Below the pieces are notes generated by a model, which was given only the letters and a program-made list of their open reading frames with translations, made no database searches and was not told the origin of the DNA. Shown here piece after piece: positions 8,223 through 16,666 of a stretch of 25,589 nt of DNA. The translations under genes and the position numbers were made by a program. The stretch comes from JAAYPI01 sp036734385 (GTDB lineage: Bacteria; Bacteroidota; Bacteroidia; Bacteroidales; Paludibacteraceae): assembly GCA_036734385.1 (NCBI GenBank), contig DAIMYQ010000021.1, forward strand, positions 1-25,589, written 5' to 3'. The first letter of the stretch is position 1. Each line of letters begins with the position of its first letter.

Positions 8223-9971
8223 ATGAAGCAGTTTTTTAAATTTACATTTGCCTCTTGTTTGGGCTTTTTTCTGTCTTCCGTAATCGTTTTCTTTCTTTCT
8301 GCTTTTTTGGTTTGGGGATGCGTTTTGGCAGTTTCTTCTGAGAAAACGGAAGTGAAAGATAATTCCTTACTTCATATTTGCTTAAATGGTGTATTGGTAG
8401 AAAGATCGAAAGAAAATCCTTTTTATAGCTATTTTTCTGAAAATTCCGAAGAGATAGCCCTCAGTGATGTTTTATCTGCCATAAAGACGGCGAAGACGGA
8501 TGATAAGATTAGAGGAATTTATTTGGAAGCCGGTGTATTGTCTTCTGGAAATGCCTCTATAGAAGAAATTAGAGGAGCCTTGAGGGATTTTAAGTCCTCG
8601 GGGAAATTTGTAGTCGCTTATGGAGGAATGTTTTCTCAAAATGTATATTACTTAACCACGGTTGCTGATAAGATTTTTATTAATCCATCGGGTTCTATCG
8701 ATTTGAGAGGTCTTGCTGCGACCCCCGTTTTTTTCAAGAATATATTTGAAAAATTGGGAATAAAAATACAGATTGCAAAGGTTGGGGAATACAAGGGAGC
8801 TACTGAAACCTATTCTCGTTCTGAAATGAGTACAGAAAATAAAGAGCAAACAATGGCTCTTTTACATTCGACTTGGGATAATGTCAGTCTCGGAATAGCT
8901 ACAGATAGAAAAATATCCAAAGAGAAGATTAATGCATATGCAGAAGAATCCATGTTTTTCCAACCTCCCACAAAATATGTGCAGTATGGTTTGGTGGATG
9001 GACTTTTTTACAAAGATCAATTCTGGCATTTTTTAGAACAAAAGGTCGGTAAGTCATTTGATGAGGAAAAATCACTCATTTCTTTAGCCGATTATGTTTC
9101 ATCAGGGGAAAATGTAAAAAAGAGTCGCAATAAAATAGCTGTAATATATGCAGTAGGTGGAATTGATGATGGAGGTTCTGATGGTATTGATTCCGAAGAG
9201 TTAGCAAAAACTCTTGCAGATGCTCGTAAAGACAAGGACATCAAGGCGGTTGTTTTGCGTGTTAATTCTCCCGGCGGAAGTGCCTATGGTGCAGAACAGA
9301 TTTGGAGAGAAGCCTTTTTGTACAAAAAAGTAAAGCCTCTTATTGTTTCTATGGGAGATTATGCTGCTTCGGGAGGTTACTATATTGCTTGTACAGCAGA
9401 CTCTATTGTGTGCCAGCCATCTACTATCACTGGTTCCATAGGTATTTTTGGAGTTATACCTGATTTTTCCGGTCTTACCCAGAAAATCGGTGTTGATTTT
9501 GATGTGCAAAAAACGTATGCCAAATCAGATTTTCCAACTATTATTCGAGAGATGACGCCAGAAGAAAAGCAATTGATGCAACTTTATGTAGAAAGGGGAT
9601 ATGACTTGTTTGTGAAGAGATGTGCTTCAGGACGATCTATGTCCGAAAATTCAATAAGAGTTCTTGCCCGTGGACGTGTTTGGTCAGGAAAGGACGCTGT
9701 AAGAAATGGGTTAGCCGATAAAATAGGAGGTTTAGAAGATGCTCTGAAAATAGCTGCAAATAAAGCGAAGGTAAAAGACTACGAAGTCGTTTCATTGCCG
9801 AAACAAGAAAATTTCTTCATGCAACTCTTCGAGGATAGTTTTGAAACCGTAGAAACTCGTATGCGGAGCAATTTTCCTGTAAATGAATACAAAATGATAA
9901 AAAAATTAAGTGAACAAAATTTCAAAACATTGATACAAGCACGAATTGAACAAGAAACACATATATGGTAA
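8223..9971 (+). CDS. sppA: Signal peptide peptidase SppA, 67K type
   Basis: A membrane-anchored serine protease (family S49) that degrades cleaved signal peptides. At 582 residues it has the long, duplicated form. One N-terminal membrane segment covers residues about 9-38. The N-terminal S49 half carries the catalytic lysine in KVGEYKGATETYSRSEMS (Lys191, matching Lys209 of E. coli). The C-terminal half carries RVNSPGGSAYGAEQIW and the nucleophile in MGDYAASGGYYIA (Ser383, matching Ser409). Both members of the Ser/Lys dyad are therefore present. Its stop overlaps the start of lpxK by 7 bases, indicating an operon. Confidence 0.95.
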   Translation: MKQFFKFTFASCLGFFLSSVIVFFLSAFLVWGCVLAVSSEKTEVKDNSLLHICLNGVLVERSKENPFYSYFSENSEEIALSDVLSAIKTAKTDDKIRGIYLEAGVLSSGNASIEEIRGALRDFKSSGKFVVAYGGMFSQNVYYLTTVADKIFINPSGSIDLRGLAATPVFFKNIFEKLGIKIQIAKVGEYKGATETYSRSEMSTENKEQTMALLHSTWDNVSLGIATDRKISKEKINAYAEESMFFQPPTKYVQYGLVDGLFYKDQFWHFLEQKVGKSFDEEKSLISLADYVSSGENVKKSRNKIAVIYAVGGIDDGGSDGIDSEELAKTLADARKDKDIKAVVLRVNSPGGSAYGAEQIWREAFLYKKVKPLIVSMGDYAASGGYYIACTADSIVCQPSTITGSIGIFGVIPDFSGLTQKIGVDFDVQKTYAKSDFPTIIREMTPEEKQLMQLYVERGYDLFVKRCASGRSMSENSIRVLARGRVWSGKDAVRNGLADKIGGLEDALKIAANKAKVKDYEVVSLPKQENFFMQLFEDSFETVETRMRSNFPVNEYKMIKKLSEQNFKTLIQARIEQETHIW

Positions 9972-11071
9972 ACAATGATTCTTTAAAAATAAAATCCTTC
10001 CTTCTACCTATTTCATGGATTTATGGCATGGTGGTGGGTATTCGAAATTTGTTGTTTGATAGGGATATTTTGCCATCCGAGAGCTATGACAAAATCGTCA
10101 TATCAATAGGTAATATAACTGTTGGTGGTACGGGGAAAACGCCCCATGCAGAATACTTGACGTCTTTACTCAAAGATGATTTTAAGATAGCGGTATTGAG
10201 CCGTGGTTATAAAAGGAAAACAAAAGGTTTTTTGTTTGCAGATGAATCTTCTTCTGCTAAAATTATTGGGGATGAACCTTTTCAAATACATTCTAAGTTC
10301 AAGGATGTCATTGTTGCAGTAGATGCGGACAGAAGAAACGGAATAAAAATGATTTTGCAAAAATATCCTGATACAGAGGTCATTTTGCTTGATGACGCTT
10401 TTCAACATCGTTTTGTATTGCCTAATATATCGGTTTTACTGATAGACTATAATCGGTTGATTACAGATGATTGTTTGCTGCCTGCCGGAAATTTACGTGA
10501 ACCTGCTCACGAAAGGCAAAGAGCGGACATTTTTATAGTTACAAAGTGCCCTCAAGATCTTCATCCCATGGAGGCTCGAGAGATAAGTAAAGCCTTAAAT
10601 CCACGTCCGTATCAGGATTTATTTTTCACATACTATAAATATGATGCATTTAAATCTGTCTTTGCTTTATCGGAAACAATTTCTCATGAACAAATAAAGA
10701 TGGAAGGATACTCTCTTTTGTTGGTTACAGGCATTGCTCGTCCTGAACCGTTAATGGCTTTTTTGGCTAGTTTAAGTCGTAATGTCAAACAAATTACGTT
10801 GCCTGACCATCACTTCTTCTCAGCTAATGATATTCAAACTATCGTATCCACTTTTTCAGCAATTAATAGTGAAAAAAAACTTATTGTGATAACCGAAAAA
10901 GATGCAGCTCGTTTGATAGACGAATCTCTTTATCCCGAAAGCCTTAAATCATTTACTTATTCATTGCCCTTACATGTGAATTTTTTATTTGAAGGACAAC
11001 CAACATTTAACAATAAAATTAAAAGTTATGTTAGCAAAAATCAACGAAACAGCATCTTATCTAAAAAGTAA
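9965..11071 (+). CDS. lpxK: Tetraacyldisaccharide 4'-kinase (lipid A synthesis)
   Basis: Phosphorylates the 4' position of the lipid A disaccharide precursor at the inner membrane face, the sixth step of the Raetz pathway. The 368-residue protein starts with a short hydrophobic stretch (FLLPISWIYGMVVGIRNLLFD), as expected for membrane association. A P-loop NITVGGTGKTPHAEYL (about residues 50-65) follows, then SRGYKRKTKG, GDEPFQIHSKF, VDADRRNG and LDDAFQHRFV with the catalytic-site Asp/His set. All family signatures are present. Translation overlaps sppA upstream (7 bases) and the phosphorylase gene downstream (44 bases). It shows that the organism makes lipid A. Confidence 0.95.
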   Translation: MVNNDSLKIKSFLLPISWIYGMVVGIRNLLFDRDILPSESYDKIVISIGNITVGGTGKTPHAEYLTSLLKDDFKIAVLSRGYKRKTKGFLFADESSSAKIIGDEPFQIHSKFKDVIVAVDADRRNGIKMILQKYPDTEVILLDDAFQHRFVLPNISVLLIDYNRLITDDCLLPAGNLREPAHERQRADIFIVTKCPQDLHPMEAREISKALNPRPYQDLFFTYYKYDAFKSVFALSETISHEQIKMEGYSLLLVTGIARPEPLMAFLASLSRNVKQITLPDHHFFSANDIQTIVSTFSAINSEKKLIVITEKDAARLIDESLYPESLKSFTYSLPLHVNFLFEGQPTFNNKIKSYVSKNQRNSILSKK

Positions 11072-11840
11072 AATGACTCGTTTCCCGAAAGTGGGAATTA
11101 TTTTGGGAACCGGATTGGGTGAGTTAGCTACGCAAATTACAGACAAACAAGAAATTCGATACGAAGATATTCCGAATTTTCCTGTTTCTACCGTAGAAGG
11201 ACATAGTGGAAAACTTATTATCGGTAAGTTAGGTAATTGTGAAGTTCTTGCCATGCAGGGACGTTTCCATTACTATGAAGGCTATTCGATGAAAGAAGTT
11301 ACTTTTCCTGTTAGGGTAATGAAATCATTGGGCGTAGAGACTTTGCTAGTATCGAATGCCAGTGGAGGCGTAAATCCTGATTTTGAAATTGGAGATTTGA
11401 TGATTATAACAGACCATATTAATACTTTTCCTGAAAATCCATTACGCGGGAAAAATTTCGGGGAACTAGGTGTCCGTTTTCCTGATATGAGCAAAGCCTA
11501 CCCCAAGGGTTTGATTGAAAAAGCAAAAAAAATAGCCCAAAGAAATAATATTAAAGTGGTGGAAGGTGTCTATTTAGGAACAGCCGGACCTACCTTCGAA
11601 ACCCCTTCCGAATATTCGTATTTTCGTACTATCGGAGCTGATGCGGTGGGGATGTCTACCGTTCCTGAGGTTATTGTTGCGGTGCATAGTGGAATACAAG
11701 TTTTTGCCATGTCCATCATTACTGATTTGGGCGTTCCGGGCAAAATTGTAGAAGTTACGCACGAAGAAGTTCAGCAGATAGCCAATAACGTTCAGCCCAA
11801 AATGACACAGATAATGAAGGAGTTGATAGCTGAATTGTAA
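11028..11840 (+). CDS. Purine nucleoside phosphorylase, trimeric class
   Basis: Splits purine nucleosides with phosphate into base and ribose 1-phosphate (purine salvage). The ATG at 11028 (MLAKINETASYLKSKM) gives 270 residues, typical for the trimeric PNP-I family; it lies within the 3' end of lpxK. Motifs: GIILGTGLGEL (phosphate-binding loop), VEGHSGKL, MQGRFHYYEGY, VSNASGGVNPDFEIGDLM, GVYLGTAGPTFETPSEY (base-binding Glu191) and GADAVGMSTVPEVIVA. The usual Asn contacting the base in SLITN is Asp here (SIITD, Asp233), a change linked in the family to acceptance of 6-aminopurines. The punA symbol would be plausible, but the specificity is open. Confidence 0.9.
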   Translation: MLAKINETASYLKSKMTRFPKVGIILGTGLGELATQITDKQEIRYEDIPNFPVSTVEGHSGKLIIGKLGNCEVLAMQGRFHYYEGYSMKEVTFPVRVMKSLGVETLLVSNASGGVNPDFEIGDLMIITDHINTFPENPLRGKNFGELGVRFPDMSKAYPKGLIEKAKKIAQRNNIKVVEGVYLGTAGPTFETPSEYSYFRTIGADAVGMSTVPEVIVAVHSGIQVFAMSIITDLGVPGKIVEVTHEEVQQIANNVQPKMTQIMKELIAEL

Positions 11841-11943
11841 ATTCGTCGTTTGCCATAATTTTGAGAAAAGGCGTCCGTTTTTTGAGCATACTTTTTCCTT
11901 AAATTTAACGTTTGAAAATCTTTTACACTAAGCAAATATTTCT

Positions 11944-11951
11944 TACTTTTG
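11944..11951 (+). promoter_or_regulatory. -7 element of the eno promoter
   Basis: TACTTTTG matches TAnnTTTG 62 bases before the eno ATG. The -33 region is only T-rich (TTTT at 11921-11924, 19-base spacer). The rest of the leader is A-rich, ending in repeated AAC just before ATG. Confidence 0.5.
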
Positions 11952-12013
11952 TGGGTCTAAAAAGTAAAAAGAATAATTTAAGATAATATCAATTTATAAA
12001 AACAACAACAACA

Positions 12014-13291
12014 ATGAGTAAAATTGAAAAAATTGTAGCCCGTGAAATTCTTGATTCAAGGGGTAATCCTACTGTAGAGGTAGATGTTTTATTGGAATCC
12101 GGAATAATGGGGCGTGCAGCAGTTCCATCGGGAGCTTCAACAGGTGAAAACGAAGCTATCGAATTACGTGATGGTGACAAAGGTCGTTATTTAGGTAAAG
12201 GGGTTCAAAAAGCTGTTGATAACGTAAATAAAGTAATTGCTCCCGCCATAATTGGAATGAGCACTTTACAACAACGTGCCATTGACAAAAAAATGATTGC
12301 GTTGGATGGTACTAAAACAAAATCCAAATTAGGTGCAAATGCTATTTTAGGCGTTTCTTTGGCTGTTGCTAAAGCTGCTGCTGCTTATCTTGATATGCCT
12401 TTATACCGTTATATCGGTGGAACAAACACATTTGTATTGCCGGTTCCTATGATGAATATTATTAACGGAGGTTCTCACTCAGATGCTCCTATCGCATTCC
12501 AAGAATTTATGATTCGTCCGGTTGGAGCTCCTTCTTTCAAAGAAGGATTGCGTATGGGTGCTGAAGTTTTCCATTCATTGAAAAAAGTACTTCACGATCG
12601 TGGTCTTAGTACCGCAGTAGGTGATGAAGGAGGTTTTGCTCCTGTATTGAAAGGAACAGAAGACGCTTTGGAATCAATTATAGCAGCGATTTCAAAAGCG
12701 GGATACAAACCAGGCGTTGATGTAATGATTGGTTTGGACTGTGCCTCTTCAGAATTTTATTCAAATGGTATCTACGATTATTCAAAATTTGAAGGAGCTA
12801 CCGGTGCAAAAAGAACTTCTGCTCAACAAGCGGATTATTTAGCTGAATTAGTAAGCAAATATCCTATTGATTCAATTGAAGATGGTATGAGCGAAAACGA
12901 TTGGGACGGATGGAAATTGTTAACTGACAAACTTGGAAGCAAATGTCAATTGGTAGGTGATGACTTGTTTGTTACCAATGTTGATTTCTTGAAAAAAGGT
13001 ATTGACTTAGGTTGTGCTAACTCCATTTTGATTAAAGTAAATCAAATCGGTTCTTTATCTGAAACATTAGATGCCATTGAAATGGCTCACCGTGCGGGTT
13101 ATACTTCAGTAACTTCTCACCGTTCAGGTGAAACGGAAGATGCTACTATTGCCGATATTGCTGTAGCAACAAATTCAGGTCAAATCAAAACCGGTTCTTT
13201 GAGCCGTTCTGACCGTATGGCTAAATACAACCAATTACTTCGTATTGAAGAAGAATTAGGCGATTTAGCTGTTTATGGTTACAAAAAATAA
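12014..13291 (+). CDS. eno: Enolase
   Basis: Glycolytic enzyme converting 2-phosphoglycerate to phosphoenolpyruvate; Mg-dependent and cytoplasmic. At 425 residues it is the standard bacterial length. Visible signatures are AREILDSRGNPTVEVDV, VPSGASTGENEAIELRDGD, GDEGGFAP with the catalytic Glu, metal ligands in IGLDCASSEF and SIEDGMSEND, and LVGDDLFVTN. The catalytic lysine lies in ILIKVNQIGSL, with SHRSGETEDATIADIAVA near the end. It is a single-gene unit with its own promoter and a strong terminator. Codon use looks more even than in neighbouring genes, as expected for a highly expressed protein. Confidence 0.98.
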   Translation: MSKIEKIVAREILDSRGNPTVEVDVLLESGIMGRAAVPSGASTGENEAIELRDGDKGRYLGKGVQKAVDNVNKVIAPAIIGMSTLQQRAIDKKMIALDGTKTKSKLGANAILGVSLAVAKAAAAYLDMPLYRYIGGTNTFVLPVPMMNIINGGSHSDAPIAFQEFMIRPVGAPSFKEGLRMGAEVFHSLKKVLHDRGLSTAVGDEGGFAPVLKGTEDALESIIAAISKAGYKPGVDVMIGLDCASSEFYSNGIYDYSKFEGATGAKRTSAQQADYLAELVSKYPIDSIEDGMSENDWDGWKLLTDKLGSKCQLVGDDLFVTNVDFLKKGIDLGCANSILIKVNQIGSLSETLDAIEMAHRAGYTSVTSHRSGETEDATIADIAVATNSGQIKTGSLSRSDRMAKYNQLLRIEEELGDLAVYGYKK

Positions 13292-13311
13292 TTGGTCAAA
13301 TTTTAACCAAC

Positions 13312-13351
13312 AAAAGAAGCCATCAGATTTATTTCTGATGGCTTCTTTTTT
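13312..13351. terminator. Strong intrinsic terminator after eno, usable from both sides
   Basis: A perfect 13-bp stem (AGAAGCCATCAGA at 13315-13327 with TCTGATGGCTTCT at 13334-13346) and a 6-base loop, followed by a T-run. The matching A-run on the left makes it work for the convergent minus-strand gene as well. Confidence 0.9.
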
Positions 13352-13370
13352 GTTCAAGATCTTTTGAGTT

Positions 13371-13574
13371 TTACTCTTTCTTATTCTTTTTGTTTTTCAC
13401 AAAAGCGACAAAAATACTCGCTCCTGCTAAAATCCCCAATAAGACTCCTCCATCCAACGGCACTCCTACTCCGCCTCCGGCTAAAGGATCACCCGGCAAT
13501 ACGGGTGCTTGTCCGAATGCCAGTAGCATACTCATAAAGAAGAAACCTATTCCAAATACTGTCTTTTTCATCAT
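13371..13574 (-). CDS. Small exported peptide with exosortase-type C-terminal sorting tail
   Basis: A 67-residue protein. It has an N-terminal signal peptide (KKTVFGIGFFFMSMLLAFGQ), a Pro/Gly-rich linker (APVLPGDPLAGGGVGV), then a tripartite tail: the short motif PLDGG, a hydrophobic helix (VLLGILAGASIFVAFV) and a basic end (KNKKNKKE). Motif, helix and positive end are the layout of exosortase/sortase signals, and P(I/L)DGG resembles the PID-CTERM type seen in many small Bacteroidota proteins. Almost nothing is left after removing both signals, so the mature product would be a very short Gly/Pro peptide. It is 12 bases downstream of the T9SS-type gene. The substrate call is inferred from layout. 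An exosortase fragment lies at 1-309. Confidence 0.65.
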   Translation of the reverse strand: MMKKTVFGIGFFFMSMLLAFGQAPVLPGDPLAGGGVGVPLDGGVLLGILAGASIFVAFVKNKKNKKE

Positions 13575-13586
13575 TTTTCGTTTTTT

Positions 13587-14388
13587 TTACTTAATCAAGA
13601 CTTTCGTCTGTGCTGTCTGCGTGTCTGTAATTATGTTCAATACATTTATTCCTTTGTTCCCAAGAATCAATATTTCATTATTTGCTACACCATTGAATGA
13701 TTGCACCAATTGTCCGGATAAATTATATACATTTACTTGAGCATTCCCATCCAACCCTTTGATATAAATTCCTTTATTAACAGTGTTTACTTCTATGTCA
13801 TTTTCTGTCGCTGTAGTTTCTATTTCTGTCGTTGCCTTTTTAACAAGTTTTATTTTTAGACTTTTCGTTAATGCTTGTGATACTGTAGTAGTGTAATTTC
13901 CTTCCAATAGGTTTGTTTCACTTGTTCCATCTACTAATAAAACTTTACTGTAGCTTGGTACTGTTGTCAGATCTTCCATTGTGATAGTATAACTTCCGGC
14001 TTTCCCTAATTTGGCCACTAAACTAACTTCTGTTATACTTGTTGGTAAAGCATTCACGGAATATTGATAGTTTCCTATTACCGTGTATATTTGAGGAACT
14101 TCTGCATTTAAGCTCATCATTTTAATGGCGTCATCACCAGTTACATAGTCTGTCGTATAGCTTTCTTTATAAACGGATACGAGTTTTATCTGTAACAGTA
14201 CTGGCTGCATTATTAAAGATCAACAAGCTGACTTCCTCAAAAGAATTCACTGTACGTACGTTTTTGAGTAAACTTTCGCAAGTTGCAGACTTACTACCAA
14301 CATTGGAGAACAATGAATATTTTGCAGTTTGTGCTGATATCACGGTCGTTGCAAAAATAGTTAAAAGAGTTAATGTGCATTTTTTCAT
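13587..14388 (-). pseudogene. T9SS-type secreted protein, reading frame broken by one base
   Basis: Two frames make one protein. The upstream part (14388 to 14167) begins MKKCTLTLLTIFATTVISAQ, a signal peptide, and runs to DKTRIRL before a stop. The downstream part (ending 13587) continues as YKESYTTDYVTGDDAIKM. Removing one T near 14170 (CGTTTAT to CGTTAT) joins them smoothly as DKTRIRYKES. The later region (VPQIYTVIGNYQYSVNALPT, GSYTITMEDL) resembles the segment commonly found before type IX C-terminal domains, and the end (GIYIKGLDGNAQVNVYNLSG through TAQTKVLIK) is a type A sorting domain. Joined length is about 266 residues, short for such proteins, so an internal deletion is possible. 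A sequencing error cannot be excluded. Confidence 0.7.
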
Positions 14389-14689
14389 ACGCTATATATT
14401 TTTTCTGAGTCGGCAAAGTTGAATAATGAAAAAATGGAAATTCGTACTTGACAAAGTAAGGACATATAAAACCGATACATCCTAAAACACAAGTTTCTGA
14501 CAACAATAAATATTTTTTTTATATTTATTTGTATTTCGAATGTTTTTTACGTCAGATAAACATATTTTTTTATGGAAAGCTGTTCCTTGTGTGTCATTTT
14601 TTGAAAAATTATTTTTCATTTATTTGTTTGATATTCCCACAAGAATGTATAAATTCGCACTAATCGATTTCTCAAGTAAGTATGTGTTT
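14389..14689. other. Divergent intergenic region
   Basis: The region separates the minus-strand T9SS-type gene from the plus-strand redox genes and carries the promoter of the latter at 14628-14657. An open frame from 14540 runs into the downstream gene, but its first 50 codons look non-coding and cross the promoter. Confidence 0.5.
14628..14657 (+). promoter_or_regulatory. Bacteroidota-type promoter of the redox operon
   Basis: TTG (14628-14630), a 19-base spacer and TAAATTCG (14650-14657, one mismatch to TAnnTTTG). Transcription would begin near 14664, about 26 bases before the ATG at 14690, which supports that start. Confidence 0.45.
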
Positions 14690-15193
14690 ATGAAGACAGT
14701 TTGTATAAATAATTTCGAAAAAATAGAAGAGATAATTCGCAGTTGTCCTTTTTGTTTTGTGGGTGTAGCTGATGAGGAAGGTTTTCCGTATGTTTTCCCT
14801 ATGAATTTTGGGTATGAAAATGGAGAATTGTTTTTACATTCATCTCAACAAGGAAGAAAAACAGATATTCTGGCTAAAAATCCAAAAATTTGTATTACTT
14901 TTTGCGATCATGCATCTTTGGTAAATCAATTTGAGGATGTGGCTTGTACCTATGTAATGCGTTCAAAATCGGTAATTTGTTTTGGTAAAGCTGTTTTCGA
15001 AGAAGATATAGAAGAAAAAATCAAAGCACTGAATTGCATTATGAAACACTATACCAAACGTGATTTTTCTTACTCTGCTCCTGCCGTGAATAATGTGAAA
15101 ATATGGCGAGTAAAACCGGATAAAATTACTTGCCGTTATTTTGGTGTGCCCTATAAAGAAGCCTTAGAATTGGAAAAATCAGGAAAAGATTAA
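14690..15193 (+). CDS. Pyridoxamine 5'-phosphate oxidase-like flavoprotein
   Basis: A 167-residue protein of the FMN-binding split-barrel group. The ATG at 14690 (MKTVCINNFEKIEEII) is chosen because the upstream extension crosses the promoter. Typical elements are FVGVADEEGFPYVFPMNFGY, LFLHSSQQGRKTDILAKNP, and VACTYVMRSKSVICFGKAVF followed by VKIWRVKPDKITCRYFG. Relatives are annotated as pyridoxamine oxidase family or nitroimidazole-reductase (Nim)-like proteins; true PNPOx activity is unlikely in this subgroup. It leads a cluster with a flavin reductase-rubredoxin and rubrerythrin, so a redox or nitro-compound detoxification role is reasonable. The actual substrate is unknown. Confidence 0.8.
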   Translation: MKTVCINNFEKIEEIIRSCPFCFVGVADEEGFPYVFPMNFGYENGELFLHSSQQGRKTDILAKNPKICITFCDHASLVNQFEDVACTYVMRSKSVICFGKAVFEEDIEEKIKALNCIMKHYTKRDFSYSAPAVNNVKIWRVKPDKITCRYFGVPYKEALELEKSGKD

Positions 15194-15270
15194 ATAGAAT
15201 AGTATTCAGAATGGTAAAAGAATTGATAATAGGTAATTTGAGGCTAAATTGGTGTTAATTGGTTGATTTT

Positions 15271-15951
15271 ATGATAAATTCTCAAGCATTATTCAAAGTT
15301 TCTTATGGAATATACATCGTATGTTCCGGCAATAAAGAAAAGGGAAATGGATTTATAGCAAATACATTATTTCAAGTATCATCTGAACCGGTTAAGTTTG
15401 CTGTTTGTTGCCACAAAAATAATTATACCTCTGAATTGATACAAAAAACCGGAGCATTTTCGGCTTCAATTTTGGAAATAAATACTCAACCTCAACTATT
15501 TTCTATATTTGGATATAAAAGTGGTCGGGATATTGATAAAATGAAGGGACTTAATGTTAAGTATGGGCAAACAGAAACTCCAATTGTGCTAGATTCCGGA
15601 GTGGCGTTTTTAGAATTTAAGTTGGTTGATACGATTGATGTCGGGAGTCATTATATGTTTATTGGGAAATTAGTAAATAGTGAGATGATTGATGATTCGA
15701 AAGATCCTATTACCTACCAATATTACAGACAAGTGAGGCGTGGGGTTTCTCCTAAAAATGCTCCGACATATATTGATGTATCGAAATTAGAACTAAAAGT
15801 GCAGGAGGAGGCTGATTTGAAGAAATATAAATGTACGATTTGCGGATATATCTATGATGAGGCAAAAGAAGAAGTGAAATTTAAAGATTTGCCGGAAGAT
15901 TGGACTTGTCCTCTTTGTGGTGCAGAGAAAACTGATTTTATTGAAATATAA
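15271..15951 (+). CDS. High-molecular-weight rubredoxin: flavin reductase-rubredoxin fusion
   Basis: A 226-residue fusion starting at ATG 15271 (MINSQALFKVSYGIYIV); an upstream TTG is less likely. Residues about 1-165 form a flavin reductase-like split barrel that binds FMN (CSGNKEKGNGFIANTLFQVS, SEPVKFAVCCHKNNYTSELI, FEFKLVDTIDVGSHYMFIGK-type segment). The end is a rubredoxin with two Cys pairs, YKCTICGYIYDEA and DWTCPLCGAEKTDF, in the short-loop form. Such Hrb proteins pass electrons from NAD(P)H to partners such as rubrerythrin or flavodiiron proteins. Rubrerythrin is encoded 16 bases downstream, fitting an electron chain for peroxide removal in an anaerobe. Confidence 0.88.
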   Translation: MINSQALFKVSYGIYIVCSGNKEKGNGFIANTLFQVSSEPVKFAVCCHKNNYTSELIQKTGAFSASILEINTQPQLFSIFGYKSGRDIDKMKGLNVKYGQTETPIVLDSGVAFLEFKLVDTIDVGSHYMFIGKLVNSEMIDDSKDPITYQYYRQVRRGVSPKNAPTYIDVSKLELKVQEEADLKKYKCTICGYIYDEAKEEVKFKDLPEDWTCPLCGAEKTDFIEI

Positions 15952-15967
15952 TTAAAAATTGATAACT

Positions 15968-16546
15968 ATGACTGAATCATTGAAAGGAACAAAAACGGAA
16001 CAAAATTTGTTAAAATCATTTGCCGGAGAGTCTCAGGCTCGCAACCGTTATGAATTTTTTGCAAGTGTTGCAAAAAAAGAAGGCTATGAACAAATAGCTG
16101 CTATTTTTCAAGAAACCGCCAATCAAGAAAAAGAACATGCCAAACGGTTCTTTAAATTTTTAGAAGGCGGCATGACAGAAATTACGGCCTCTTACCCGGC
16201 CGGAATTATAGGAACAACTAAAGAAAATCTGAAAGCTGCAGCTGAAGGCGAGCACGAAGAATATTCTATTCTGTATCCATTGTTCGGAGAGATTGCTAAA
16301 GAAGAAGGTTTTTTGGAAATTGCGAAAGCATTTAATATGATAACTAAGGTTGAGATGGAACATGAACGCAGGTATCTCAAACTTTTACAAAACCTATCCG
16401 AAGACACAGTGTTTGTGAAAGATGGTAAGGTGTGGTGGAAATGTTTGAATTGCGGGTATGTGTATGAATCAGAAAAGGCTCTTGAGATGTGTCCTGCCTG
16501 CTTGCATCCAAAGTCATTTATGCAAATAAGGGAAGAAAATTATTAA
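15968..16546 (+). CDS. rbr: Rubrerythrin
   Basis: A non-haem diiron peroxidase that reduces hydrogen peroxide with electrons from rubredoxin. The ATG at 15968 gives 192 residues (MTESLKGTKTEQNLLKSF). The four-helix ferritin-like part carries the diiron ligands in the two repeats: Glu of SFAGESQARNRY, EKEHAKRF, then EGEHEEY and KVEMEHERRYLKL. The C-terminal rubredoxin-like domain has WWKCLNCGYVYE and CPACLHPK, both Cys pairs intact. It is the last gene of the likely three-gene redox operon. All catalytic ligands appear present, so it should be active. Confidence 0.95.
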   Translation: MTESLKGTKTEQNLLKSFAGESQARNRYEFFASVAKKEGYEQIAAIFQETANQEKEHAKRFFKFLEGGMTEITASYPAGIIGTTKENLKAAAEGEHEEYSILYPLFGEIAKEEGFLEIAKAFNMITKVEMEHERRYLKLLQNLSEDTVFVKDGKVWWKCLNCGYVYESEKALEMCPACLHPKSFMQIREENY

Positions 16547-16666
16547 AAACGACTGTTTTTGATTTCGTTTTAAACAAAAGTTGTAAAAAGTAAAAGCTTA
16601 TTGGGTCTTGTGATAATTGAGGATGCACTATTACTACTTATTAAGAAATCTTGAAGAAGACTTAAT

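Noticed and set aside
14294..14506. Minus-strand frame upstream of the T9SS-type gene
   Set aside because: It overlaps the signal peptide region of the real gene in another frame and has no recognisable sequence.
14540..14689. 50-codon upstream extension of the PNPOx-like gene
   Set aside because: It covers a promoter-like pair at 14628-14657 and is hydrophobic noise. The family starts at MKTV.
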